In this document: positions 52,393 to 60,971 of the stretch, in pieces | Layout of the letters: the number at the start of each line of letters is the position of its first letter | How positions within the stretch are numbered: the first letter of the stretch is position 1 | Assembly: GCA_036389835.1 (NCBI GenBank) | Contig: DASVWC010000052.1 | Location: 57,014 to 121,013 of the forward strand | Source: AC-37 sp036389835 | Lineage (GTDB): Bacteria > Actinomycetota > Thermoleophilia > Solirubrobacterales > Thermoleophilaceae | DNA length: 64,000 nt | Reading direction: 5' to 3' | The notes under the pieces: model-generated | The model's database searches: none | Seen by the model: the letters and a program-made list of their open reading frames with translations, nothing else | Told to the model about the DNA's origin: nothing | Translations under genes and position numbers: made by a program

Positions 52393-54495
52393 CTAGCAGG
52401 CGCGGTAGGTGCGCGCGCTGCGGAGCGTCTTGCCGCCCTTGGTCCGGACGGTCACCAGCACGCGGTAGGCGCCGCGCTTGGGCATGCGCTCGAGCCGGAC
52501 CTTCGACAGGAGGCGCCGGCCGGTGACGGTGCGCACGCGCTTCCCGTTCACGGTGATCACCGCGGAGGCGGCCTGGTTCTCGCCCTTGTGACGCACGATC
52601 CGCAGCGCCACCGCGCGCCGCTTGACGCAGCGGGTGTTGCCCGACAGCGAGGCCGCGGTGAGGACGCGCCTGCGCTTGCCCGGCTTCTGGGGGACCGGCG
52701 CGCCGGGGGCGGGCTCGAAGGCCGTCATCCCGCCGGGCGCGGCGCCGGTCGCGCCGCGCTGCGCGCCGAGCTTGGGAAGCACGAGCGCGTTGGGGACCGC
52801 CGGGTCGCTGACGATCGACACCGGGCCGGACGCGTTGTTGCCGCGGTTGGTCGAGTTGCTGGCGGAGATCACCAGCCGCATCGAATGACCCCTGGCGAAG
52901 CGGTACGAGATGCCCGGCAGCTCGATCTCGACCGGCTTGGTCACGTCCGTCACGCGCACGGCGGAGAGCAGGTTGCGCGGCAGCGTCGCCGCTCCGTCGG
53001 GAGCCACGTCGAGCAGCTTCGCGAACAGGACGAGCTTGGTGCCGGGGTCGGCGCTCTGCGTCTGCGCGAACGTGGGCGCGTCGATCTTGACGGTGACCCT
53101 GGGGATCCCGACGAGGTCGAAGTCCTCGCCCAGCGGGGCGCTCTCGAAGGCCGCGAAGGTACCGGGCGCGTTCTCGGCCGGGGGCTGCGCGATGGCGGCA
53201 CCGCCCGTGCCGGTGGCGCCGGGGGAGACCGCGAAGCTCGCCGTGCCGGCCTTCACGCCCTCCTTCGCGGGGACGATCGAGTCGCCGCCCGAGAGGAACA
53301 CCGTCCGGTCGGCGCCGGCGGGGTAGCTCGGGGTGACTCCGACCGAGGGCGCCGCGTCGCCCTGGTACTTCACCCAGTCGCGGATGAACGAGAAGTCGAG
53401 CGCCGGCGGGTCGCCGATCCCGCGCAGGTAGTAGTCGAACCACTCGAGCGCCATGCGGCTCTCGTAGGCGGACTCGAGCTCCTTGGAGTTGCTCTCGCCG
53501 GGGATGCTGCCGCCGGAGTGGCCGGACGAGCGCCACAGCATCTTGACCGGCGTGCCCTGCGCGCGGAGGGTCTTGTAGGTGGCGGTCGCCTCCTGGATGT
53601 CGAAGAGCGTGTCGCTCTGACCCTGGGAGAGCAGCGTCGGGATCCTGATCTTCGTGATGTACGACGAGACCGACGCGTGGCGCAGCAGGGCGATCGTCTT
53701 GGCGTCCGCGTAGCCGGTGGCCGCCGAGGTGACGAGGGACTCGCAGACCTGGTCGGTGAAGTTGGGACAGGCGCCGAGGTGGCTCGGGTCCTGGTTCTGG
53801 ACCGCCTGCTGGAAGCCCTGGCCGAGCCCGAGCGCGGTGAACAGCGCGGGCCAGTCCGACTTGCTCACGCCGGTGGTCTTGTACGTGACGCCGCGCTCGA
53901 AGTCGTGGTTGTTGGGCACGAGCGAGTAGGCGAGGTCGTTCCAGGTGATCTGCGGGACGATCGCGTCGAGGCGCTTGTCGATGCCGGCGATGGCGAACTG
54001 GATCTGGCCGCCGTAGGAGCCGCCGATCATGCCGACGCGCGGGTCGCCGGCACCGTCGAGCACGACGTAGTCGATCTTCGTCCCGTCCCTGGCCGCCTTG
54101 GTGCCGCCGAGGAACGAGAGGAGCTGGCTGCCGGCCTTGCCGTCCCAGTCGGGGTCGTCGAGGGTGATCTTGCAGCCGCTGTTCCCGAAGCCGAGCCCGG
54201 AGTAGGCGAGGAACGCGTAGCCGCGCCGCGCGTACGAGGGCCCGAGCGAGCTGTAGTCGTTCTTGCTCCCGCCGAAGCCGTTGGTGCCCATCAGCGCGGG
54301 GACCGGGTTGGCCTTCGACGCGCCCGGCGGCGTGTAGAGGTCGGCGGTGACCGTGCACTTGGTGTCGTTCGCCGGGCCGACCGTGACCTCGAAGGTCAGC
54401 TCCTTCTTCGTGGGCTCGGCGGCGAGGGCAGGCGGGGCGGCGCAGGCGAGCACACCCGCGAGCGCCACCACGATCGTCAGTCCCCCCCTGCGCAT
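52393..54495 (-). CDS. Secreted CocE/NonD-family (S15-like) hydrolase
   Basis: Starting at ATG 54495 the product has a signal peptide (MRRGGLTIVVALAGVLACA) and 700 residues. It shows MIGGSYGGQIQFAIAGID with the catalytic Ser in GxSxGG, LLSQGQSDTLFDIQEA with the Asp, WRSSGHSGG with the His, and a C-terminal beta-sandwich (PFAM X-Pro-DPP C-terminal type) with LVLFAKLLDV and HSMRLVISAS. A Lys/Arg-rich tail of about 100 residues follows. It hydrolyses esters or peptides outside the cell; the substrate is unknown. A longer ORF to 55125 is antisense to the MBL gene. Confidence 0.88.
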   Translation of the reverse strand: MRRGGLTIVVALAGVLACAAPPALAAEPTKKELTFEVTVGPANDTKCTVTADLYTPPGASKANPVPALMGTNGFGGSKNDYSSLGPSYARRGYAFLAYSGLGFGNSGCKITLDDPDWDGKAGSQLLSFLGGTKAARDGTKIDYVVLDGAGDPRVGMIGGSYGGQIQFAIAGIDKRLDAIVPQITWNDLAYSLVPNNHDFERGVTYKTTGVSKSDWPALFTALGLGQGFQQAVQNQDPSHLGACPNFTDQVCESLVTSAATGYADAKTIALLRHASVSSYITKIRIPTLLSQGQSDTLFDIQEATATYKTLRAQGTPVKMLWRSSGHSGGSIPGESNSKELESAYESRMALEWFDYYLRGIGDPPALDFSFIRDWVKYQGDAAPSVGVTPSYPAGADRTVFLSGGDSIVPAKEGVKAGTASFAVSPGATGTGGAAIAQPPAENAPGTFAAFESAPLGEDFDLVGIPRVTVKIDAPTFAQTQSADPGTKLVLFAKLLDVAPDGAATLPRNLLSAVRVTDVTKPVEIELPGISYRFARGHSMRLVISASNSTNRGNNASGPVSIVSDPAVPNALVLPKLGAQRGATGAAPGGMTAFEPAPGAPVPQKPGKRRRVLTAASLSGNTRCVKRRAVALRIVRHKGENQAASAVITVNGKRVRTVTGRRLLSKVRLERMPKRGAYRVLVTVRTKGGKTLRSARTYRAC

Positions 54496-54541
54496 ACGAC
54501 CTGAGGTTAGTCGCTCGAACGGGTATATGTGCCCGCACGTG

Positions 54542-55348
54542 ATGAGCGCTCCCGCGGTCGAGGTCACCGTCCTGCCGTCCGGCGAGCTGCGGATGCCGAA
54601 CGCGTACGCGTACCGGCTGCACCTCGACCCCGGGGTGATGCGCGCGCCGTGCCTCGCGTTCGCGCTGCGCCACCCGGAGGCGGGGACGATCCTCGTCGAC
54701 ACCGGGCTGCACCCCGACGCGCACCGCAGCCTGCGCGACGACTTCGGCCTTCCGATGAGCCTGACGTTCGCGACGCTGCGGCCCACCGCCGAGCCGTTCG
54801 ACGCGCAGCTCCGGGGGATCGGGATCGAGCCCGAGGAGGTCGAGCGCGTGGTGATGACGCATCTCCACGTGGACCACACGAGCGGCATGCGGCTCCTGCC
54901 GAACGCGCGCTTCGCGTGCGCGCGGGACGAATGGCGGGCCGCCACCGGGCGGGGGGCCGGCGCGAAGGGGTTCGTGGCGCACCACCTCCCGCCCGAGGAG
55001 CGGATGGAGCTCGTCGCGTTCGAGGAGGACGGCGAGCCGCACGGCCCGTTCGCCCGCGCGATCGACCTGCTCGGCGACGGCAGCATCCGCCTGCTCTCGA
55101 CCCCGGGCCACACGCCCGGCCACATGTCGGTCCTGGTGCGGGCGGCGGACGGGGCGCAGGTGCTGCTGGTGGGCGACGCCGCCTACACGATGCGCAACGT
55201 CGAGGAGCAGCTGCTCCCGCTCGTGACCGCCGACGACTCCGCGTATGCGCGCTCGCTGCGCGAGCTGAAGGCGTTCGCCGAAGCGGAGCCGGACGCGACG
55301 CTGGTTCCCTCGCACGATCCCGACGCCTGGCACGATCTAGCCCGATGA
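54542..55348 (+). CDS. Metallo-beta-lactamase-fold hydrolase (lactonase-like)
   Basis: The 268-residue product shows the zinc motif HLHVDH (residues 107-112), LSTPGHTPGHMSVLV and the bridging Asp in VLLVGDAAYT, with a C-terminal PSHDPDAW. AHL lactonases and similar enzymes share this pattern; the actual substrate is unknown. ATG 54542 is preferred; ATG 54527 is an alternative with a TATATG just ahead. It is coupled (ATGA) to the GST gene. Confidence 0.9.
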   Translation: MSAPAVEVTVLPSGELRMPNAYAYRLHLDPGVMRAPCLAFALRHPEAGTILVDTGLHPDAHRSLRDDFGLPMSLTFATLRPTAEPFDAQLRGIGIEPEEVERVVMTHLHVDHTSGMRLLPNARFACARDEWRAATGRGAGAKGFVAHHLPPEERMELVAFEEDGEPHGPFARAIDLLGDGSIRLLSTPGHTPGHMSVLVRAADGAQVLLVGDAAYTMRNVEEQLLPLVTADDSAYARSLRELKAFAEAEPDATLVPSHDPDAWHDLAR

Positions 55349-56004
55349 GCCTCCGGCTGCACGACTACGCGCCCTCGGCCAACTGCTACAAGGTGCGCCT
55401 CCTGCTCGCCCAGCTCGGGCGCGAGTACGAGCGCGTGCCGGTGGACATCTTCGCGGGCGAGACGCTCACGCCGGAGTTCAGGGAGAAGAACCCGGCGATG
55501 ACCACGCCGGTGCTCGAGTACGAGCCCGGCCGCTACCTGCCCGAGTCCGCGGCGATCCTCCTCTACCTCGCCGACGGCACGCACCTGCTGCCCGACGACC
55601 GGGCCGAGCGCGCCGAGGTGCACCGCTGGCTGTTCTTCGAGCAGGCCAACGTGGTGCCGACCGTCGCGAGCGTGCGCTTCCGGCTCCTCACCGGCCGGCT
55701 CGACCCCGAGTCCGGGTCGGCGCGCAGGCGCGCCGCGTTCGCGACGGGGGTGGTCGCGACGGTGGACGCGCACCTCGCCGGGCGCGAGTTCGCCGCCGCC
55801 GGCGCCTACAGCGTCGCCGACATCGCGCTCTACGGCTACCTGCACGTCGCGCACGAGGCCGGCGTGGACACCGCGCCGTTCGAGAACGTCGCGCGCTGGC
55901 TCGACAGCGTGCGCGCCCAGCCGAACCACGTCGCGGACCTCGAGCCCTATCCGGAGAACTCCCGGCCGGGGAGGAGCCGGTCGATCTACGACGCGCAGTC
56001 GTAG
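55345..56004 (+). CDS. Glutathione S-transferase-family protein
   Basis: The 219-residue product has a thioredoxin-like N-terminal domain (LRLHDYAPSANCYKVRLLLAQLGREYERVPVD, NPAMTTPVLEY, LPESAAILLYLA) and an all-helical C-terminal domain ending AQPNHVADLEPYP. Actinobacteria normally lack glutathione, so the thiol may be mycothiol or the enzyme may be an isomerase. Its ATG overlaps the MBL stop. Confidence 0.9.
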   Translation: MSLRLHDYAPSANCYKVRLLLAQLGREYERVPVDIFAGETLTPEFREKNPAMTTPVLEYEPGRYLPESAAILLYLADGTHLLPDDRAERAEVHRWLFFEQANVVPTVASVRFRLLTGRLDPESGSARRRAAFATGVVATVDAHLAGREFAAAGAYSVADIALYGYLHVAHEAGVDTAPFENVARWLDSVRAQPNHVADLEPYPENSRPGRSRSIYDAQS

Positions 56005-56015
56005 CGTTTCCCCCG

Positions 56016-56906
56016 TTGGCGAAGGTCGTAGCCCACCACTTCACCGACCCGGCCTGCCCCTGGGCCTACTCGGCGCGGCCGGCCCACGCGCGGCTGCGCT
56101 GGCGCTTCGGGGACCAGGTCGAGTGGCGGCTCGTGATGATCGGGCTGAGCGAGACGGGCGAGGCCTACGAGGCGCGCGGCTACACGCCCGCCCGCCAGGC
56201 CGCCGGACAGCGCGTCTTCCAGCAGCGCTTCGGGATGCCGTTCGCGTTCCAGGTCAAGCGCCGGATGGCCGGCACCGCGCGCGGCTGCCGCGCGATCGTC
56301 GCCGCGCGCGAGCTCGACCCGGCGCTCGGCGAGGCGGCGCTCCAGGCGCTCCAGCTGATGGTCTTCACCACACCCGGGCTGCTCGACGAGGACGAGGACC
56401 TGCGCGCGGCGCTCGCGCGCGTGCCCGGCCTGGACGCCGGCGCCGTGGTCGCGCGGATCGACGACCCGGACGTGGTCGCGGCCTACGAGGCCGACCGCGC
56501 GCGGGCCCGCTCGGCCGAGGGGTCGCCGACGCACGTGCAGGGGCGCTTCGCCACGACGGACGGGCCGGTCCGCTTCACCGCGCCGTCGGTGATCTTCGAG
56601 CACGAGGACGGCGGCCGGATCGAGGTCGGCGGCTTCCAGCCGTTCGAGGCCTACGACACGGCGCTCGCGAACCTAGACACCTCGCTCGTGCGGCGCCCGC
56701 CGCCGGCGGACGCCGCCGAGGCGCTGCGCGAGTCCGAGCTTCCGCTGAGCACGGCCGAGGTCGCGGCGCTGCTGCGCCCGTCCGACCTGGTCGACGCGGA
56801 CATCCCGGCGACCGCGATGACCCTCGCGACCCTGGCGGGCGAGGGCGCCGCCGTCGCCGAGCCCGCCGGCGGCGACGCGATCTGGCGCGCAGGGGGGAGG
56901 GTCTGA
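56016..56906 (+). CDS. DsbA/FrnE-like protein
   Basis: The 296-residue thioredoxin-fold protein begins VVAHHFTDPACPWAYSARPAHARL. The usual CxxC is reduced to a single Cys followed by Pro-Trp, so simple disulfide exchange is unlikely. It resembles 2-hydroxychromene-2-carboxylate isomerase/FrnE-like proteins. PTHVQGRFATTD and SVIFEHEDGG lie in the middle. TTG is the start. Its last codons (AGGRV, stop) lie inside a palindromic element. Confidence 0.85.
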   Translation: MAKVVAHHFTDPACPWAYSARPAHARLRWRFGDQVEWRLVMIGLSETGEAYEARGYTPARQAAGQRVFQQRFGMPFAFQVKRRMAGTARGCRAIVAARELDPALGEAALQALQLMVFTTPGLLDEDEDLRAALARVPGLDAGAVVARIDDPDVVAAYEADRARARSAEGSPTHVQGRFATTDGPVRFTAPSVIFEHEDGGRIEVGGFQPFEAYDTALANLDTSLVRRPPPADAAEALRESELPLSTAEVAALLRPSDLVDADIPATAMTLATLAGEGAAVAEPAGGDAIWRAGGRV

Positions 56907-56997
56907 CCCTCCCCCTTTCTCCCCCCTCCGCGCGCCGCGCCCGCGCGATCCCGCTCTGCGAGCGGGATCGCGGCGGGGTCAGACCCTCCCCCCTGCG
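56888..56997. repeat. 110-bp MITE-like element with 21-bp terminal inverted repeats
   Basis: The 21-base ends CGCAGGGGGGAGGGTCTGAC-C (56888-56908) and its exact reverse complement (56977-56997) bound a core. The core contains a 13-bp perfect stem (CGCGATCCCGCTC / GAGCGGGATCGCG, 56944-56972) with a TGC loop. The left end supplies the last codons (AGGRV) and stop of the DsbA-like gene. The right end supplies the same tail for the convergent GNAT gene. It could also act as a bidirectional terminator. Confidence 0.7.
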
Positions 56998-57539
56998 GTG
57001 ATCTCCCGCTCCATCGCGACTCCCGCGAGCTCCACCCCGTCGGGCATCGGGATCATCACGCGGTCGGTCTCGCGGAAGCCGCAGGCGCGGTAGAGCTGCT
57101 CGCCCGGCAGCGTCGCCATCAGCGCGAGCCTGCGGAAGCCGGCGGCGCGGGCGTCACGTTCGCACGCGTCGAGGATCGCGCGGCCGATGCCGCGCCGCGT
57201 CCAGTCCGAGCGCACGAACATCGCGCGCACGCGCGCGGGCTCGGTGGCCGGGACGAGCAGGCGGGCGTCGCCGCCGGCCTCGCCCGAGCCGGTGTAGAGC
57301 TTGTCGCGCTTGCTCCACCCGCCGCACGCGACGATCTCGCCGCCGGTCTCGTGCACGTAATAGGTGCCGTCCTCGATCAGGGTGAGGTCCGGCTCGGCGA
57401 TGTAGCGCGCCCCGCTCGCGACCTGCCGCTCGTCGTAGAAGGCGGGGAAGAGGTCGAGGATCGCCGCGCGCATCAGCGCGCCGATGCGCGGCACGTCCGC
57501 GGCGACGGCCAGCCGCTGCGGCGGCAGCGCGGGTCCCAT
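56979..57539 (-). CDS. GNAT-family acetyltransferase
   Basis: The 186-residue product (ATG 57539) shows the GNAT order: AADVPRIGALMRAAI, VHETGGEIVACGGWSKRD, RAMFVRSDWTRRGIGRAILDACERDARAAG with the acetyl-CoA pyrophosphate loop RRGIGRA, and YRACGFRETDRVMIPM. The substrate is unknown. Its C-terminal AGGRV is supplied by the inverted repeat also ending the convergent gene. Confidence 0.88.
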   Translation of the reverse strand: MGPALPPQRLAVAADVPRIGALMRAAILDLFPAFYDERQVASGARYIAEPDLTLIEDGTYYVHETGGEIVACGGWSKRDKLYTGSGEAGGDARLLVPATEPARVRAMFVRSDWTRRGIGRAILDACERDARAAGFRRLALMATLPGEQLYRACGFRETDRVMIPMPDGVELAGVAMEREITAGGRV

Positions 57540-57682
57540 GGCGCGTGAAGCTACAGCTCCCCCAGGGGGGCGTGGCGCGCCGCCTGGCCTCCGAGGGAGC
57601 GCGGCACGCTGCCGCCTCCGACCAGGCGTGGCGGCGCGGCGGGGGCGGGTGTAGTGTCGAAGGCGATCCTCGCAGGGGACTC

Positions 57683-58849
57683 GTGGCTCTGCTTCGCCCT
57701 CTCTCAACCGGCCGCCTGCTCGCCGCCGCGCTGGCCGCCGCGGTGCTGCTCGCCATGCCGCAGGGCGCCGCCGCCGAGCGCGTGCCGGCGAGCTTCTTCG
57801 GGGTCGTGGCCGAGCCCGAGCTGCTGTCCGACCACCTGCTCGCCCCGGCCGGCGCGACGCTCGAGGGCGAGCTGCGCGAGATGTCGCGCGCGGGGATCGG
57901 CAGCGCGCGCGTGAGCTTCTTCTGGGCACGCATCCAGCCGTACCGCACCTGGGACGACGTGCCCGCCGGCACCCGCGAGCGGCTCACCGACGTGGGCGGG
58001 CGCCCGTACGACTTCGCCGAGACCGACCGCCTGATGGCCGCGGCCGCCGCCCGCCGGATCCAGGTGCTGCCGGTGCTCCTGTGGGCGCCGCCCTGGGCGC
58101 AGCGCCGGGACGGCGGGTTCGCCACGCCGCCGAACGACCCCGCCGCCTACGCCGCGTTCGCCGCCGCGCTCGCGCGCCGCTACGGCCCGGCCGGGACGTT
58201 CTGGAGCGAGCGTCCCGCGCTGCGGCGCGCGCCGATCCGCGACTGGCAGCTCTGGAACGAGCCGACGATGCCTGGGTTCTGGGACGACCAGCCGTTCGCG
58301 AAGCGCTACGTCGGGCTGCTGCGGGCGGCCCGCCCGGCCCTGCGCCGGGTCGATCCGGGGGCGCGCGTGGTGCTCGCGGGGCTCGTGTACAACAGCCCCG
58401 CCGCGCTGCGCTCGATCTACAAGGCCGGCGGGCGCGGGCACTTCGACGCGGTCGCCATCCACCCGTTCACGCTGAAGGTCGCGGGCGTGGGGCTGCTGAT
58501 CGAGCGCACGCGCGCGATGATGCGGTCGTACGGGGACGCGCGCATGCCGCTGCTCGTCACCGAGCTGAGCTGGCCCTCGGCGAAGGGCAAGATCCGCTTC
58601 CCCTACGGCTACGAGATGACCGAGAAGGGCCAGGCGGAGCGCATCCGCTCGGCGCTGCCGTACCTGGCGCGGCGCCGCCGCGCGCTGGGGATCGAGCGCG
58701 TGTACTGGTACACGTGGCTCACGCGCGAGACCGACCGCTCCTACCCGTTCGACTACGCCGGCCTGCGCCGCCTCGAGTCCGACCGCATCGTGGCGAAACC
58801 GGCCCTCGGCGCGTTTCGCGCGACCGCTCTGCGACTCCAGGGCCGCTGA
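57683..58849 (+). CDS. Secreted clan GH-A glycoside hydrolase-like protein
   Basis: The product begins at GTG 57683 with a signal peptide (LLAAALAAAVLLAMPQGAAA). It folds as a (beta/alpha)8 barrel: GIGSARVSFFWARIQP, IQVLPVLLWAPPWA, DWQLWNEPTMPGFW with the acid/base Glu in NEP, FDAVAIHPF, and LLVTELSWPSAKGK with the nucleophile Glu. GH5/GH39-type enzymes attack beta-linked polysaccharides. The substrate is unknown. Confidence 0.85.
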   Translation: MALLRPLSTGRLLAAALAAAVLLAMPQGAAAERVPASFFGVVAEPELLSDHLLAPAGATLEGELREMSRAGIGSARVSFFWARIQPYRTWDDVPAGTRERLTDVGGRPYDFAETDRLMAAAAARRIQVLPVLLWAPPWAQRRDGGFATPPNDPAAYAAFAAALARRYGPAGTFWSERPALRRAPIRDWQLWNEPTMPGFWDDQPFAKRYVGLLRAARPALRRVDPGARVVLAGLVYNSPAALRSIYKAGGRGHFDAVAIHPFTLKVAGVGLLIERTRAMMRSYGDARMPLLVTELSWPSAKGKIRFPYGYEMTEKGQAERIRSALPYLARRRRALGIERVYWYTWLTRETDRSYPFDYAGLRRLESDRIVAKPALGAFRATALRLQGR

Positions 58850-58886
58850 GCTTGCCATCGCCGGCCGCCCGGGTTAGGGTCGGCCC

Positions 58887-59696
58887 GTGGCGCGGACTCG
58901 CACTCTCGCCGCCGGACTGCTCCTCGCGCTTGCGCTGACGGGCGCCGCGGTCGCGCAGCAGACCGGGCCCGGTCAGACCGGTGGCGCCCCCGGCAGTCCC
59001 GGCACCGTCTGCGCGACGCCGGGCGCGCCGGGGCAGACCCCCGCGCCCGGCCAGACCGGCCCCGGCCGGACCGGCACCCCGGGCGGGAGCTGCACCACCA
59101 CCGGCACCGGCGGCGCCGACACCCTCCCCGGCACCCCCCTCGACGACACGCTCAGCGGCGGCCTCGGCGACGACGAGCTGAGCGGCGGCGCCGGCGACGA
59201 CACCCTCGACGGCGGCGCCGGCGACGACACCCTGCTCGGCGGTCTCGGCGACGACGAGCTGCTCGGCGGCAGCGGCGACGACACCCTCGACGGCGGCGAC
59301 GGCAAGGACAACCTGCTCGGCGGCTCGGGCCAGGACAGCCTCGCCGGCGGCGCCGGCGCGGACCTCCTCGACGGCGGCAAGGGCAACGACGGCCTGAAGG
59401 GCGGCGACGGCGACGACCTCCTCCTCGGCGGCGCCGGCAACGACAAGCTCGACGGCGGCAAGGGCAACGACACCCTCAAGGGCGGCGACGGCAACGACAG
59501 CCTCAAGGGCGGATCGGGCAACGACAAGATCGACGGCGGGAAGGGCAAGGACAAGGTCGCGGGCGGCTCGGGCAAGGACAGGGTGAGCGTCCGCGACGGC
59601 ACCCGGGACAGCGTCGACTGCGGCTCCGGCAGGGACAGCGTGAAGGCCGATCGCAAGGACGTCGTGAAGAACTGCGAGCGCGTCAGCCGCAAGTAG
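58887..59696 (+). CDS. Secreted RTX-repeat protein
   Basis: The 269-residue product starts with GTG and a signal peptide (TLAAGLLLALALTGAAVA). A Gly/Pro/Thr-rich linker is followed by about seventeen RTX-type nonapeptides (GGxGDDxLx) between residues about 80 and 230; these fold into calcium-binding parallel beta-rolls. It ends with a Cys-capped tail DCGSGRDS...KNCERV, shared with the large RTX protein at 21898. No enzymatic domain is fused, so it is probably structural. Confidence 0.9.
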   Translation: MARTRTLAAGLLLALALTGAAVAQQTGPGQTGGAPGSPGTVCATPGAPGQTPAPGQTGPGRTGTPGGSCTTTGTGGADTLPGTPLDDTLSGGLGDDELSGGAGDDTLDGGAGDDTLLGGLGDDELLGGSGDDTLDGGDGKDNLLGGSGQDSLAGGAGADLLDGGKGNDGLKGGDGDDLLLGGAGNDKLDGGKGNDTLKGGDGNDSLKGGSGNDKIDGGKGKDKVAGGSGKDRVSVRDGTRDSVDCGSGRDSVKADRKDVVKNCERVSRK

Positions 59697-59708
59697 CGGC
59701 GCGCGGGC

Positions 59709-60971
59709 TCAGACCCGCACCAGGGCGTCGCGGTCGATGTCCGCGATCGAGGCGTGCCCCGACAGCGCCATCGTCAGGTCGAGGTCGGCCACGAAGTTCC
59801 GGACGACCTCGCGGACGCCCTCCTCGCCGGCGATCGCCAGCCCGTACACGTACGGGCGCCCGAACGAGACCGCGGTGGCGCCGAGCGCGAGCGCCTTGAA
59901 GGCGTCGGCGCCGCCGCGCACGCCGCTGTCGAGCACGATCGGCACGCGCCCGGCGACCGCGTCGGCCACCGCGGGCAGCGCGTCGAGCGTCGCGATCGAC
60001 CCGTCGACCTGGCGCCCGCCGTGGTTCGACACCACGATCCCGTCCATGCCGGCGTCGACCGCGCGCGCCGCGTCGTCGGGGTGGAGGATGCCCTTGATCA
60101 GGATCGGCAGGCTCGTGCGCTCGCGCAGCGTCGGGAGGTGGTCCCAGTTCAGCGACGGCCGCGAGTACACCTCGGTGAACCGCTGCACCGCCTTGAGCGG
60201 TCGCCCGCTGCGCAGCCCCGAGAGGAAGCCGCCCGGGTAGCGGCGGGTGAGCTCGACCAGGGTGCGGATCACCTCCACCGACGGCCGCGGGCTCGGCCGG
60301 CCGCCGCCGTTGCCGCCGCCGCGGTCGATCAGCCGCTGGAAGACCGGGTCGCTCGTGTACTGCGCGATGCCCTTGCCGCGCAGGAACGGCAGGTACGCCA
60401 CGTCGAGGTCGCCCGGCCGCCAGCCGGCGAGGATCGTGTCGACGGTCAGCACGATCGCCTCGCAGCCGCACGCCTCCGCGCGCCCGACCAGGCTCCCCAT
60501 CAGGTCGTCGTCGGCGCTCCAGTAGAGCTGGAACCAGCGCGGCGAGTCGCCGAGCTCGCGCGCGATCCGCTCCATCGGCGTCGACGCCTGGTTCGAGAAC
60601 GTCATCGGGATGCCCTCGCCGCGCGCGGCGCGCGCGACCGCGAGGTCGGCGTCGCGGTGCGCGAGCTCGAGCACGCCGATCGGCGCGAGCACGAACGGGG
60701 AGGGGAGGCGCCGGCCCAGCAGCTCTACGGACAGGTCGCGGCGCGACACGTCGCGCAGCATCCGCGGGACGATCCGCCAGCGCTCGAAGGCGGCGCGGTT
60801 CTCCCGGATCGTGTCGCGGGTCCCGGCGCCGGCGGCCACGTACGCGAACGCCCTGCGGCGCATCGCGCGGCGGGCGCGCTCCTCGAGCTCGTTCGCGTCG
60901 GCCGGCACCGCTGGGGTGCGGCCCATGACCCCGCCGAGGTAGATCGCCGTCTGGCGCTCGAGCCCCTTCAC
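59709..60971 (-). CDS. FMN-dependent alpha-hydroxyacid oxidase (lactate 2-monooxygenase-like)
   Basis: The 420-residue protein shows FVLAPIGVLELAH, FSNQAS, RWFQLYW, AIVLTVDT and LIKGILHPDDAARAVDAGMDGIVVSNHGGRQVDGS, the FMN-binding and catalytic His region, then VLDSGVRGGADAFKALALGA. The LAGWRPGDL insert resembles lactate 2-monooxygenases. It oxidises L-lactate or a related hydroxyacid using O2. The GTG start overlaps the stop of the upstream membrane protein (GTGA). Confidence 0.9.
   Translation of the reverse strand: MKGLERQTAIYLGGVMGRTPAVPADANELEERARRAMRRRAFAYVAAGAGTRDTIRENRAAFERWRIVPRMLRDVSRRDLSVELLGRRLPSPFVLAPIGVLELAHRDADLAVARAARGEGIPMTFSNQASTPMERIARELGDSPRWFQLYWSADDDLMGSLVGRAEACGCEAIVLTVDTILAGWRPGDLDVAYLPFLRGKGIAQYTSDPVFQRLIDRGGGNGGGRPSPRPSVEVIRTLVELTRRYPGGFLSGLRSGRPLKAVQRFTEVYSRPSLNWDHLPTLRERTSLPILIKGILHPDDAARAVDAGMDGIVVSNHGGRQVDGSIATLDALPAVADAVAGRVPIVLDSGVRGGADAFKALALGATAVSFGRPYVYGLAIAGEEGVREVVRNFVADLDLTMALSGHASIADIDRDALVRV

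Noticed and set aside
56888..56997. Complete insertion sequence
   Set aside because: Only 110 bp and no transposase; at most a non-autonomous MITE-like element or terminator.
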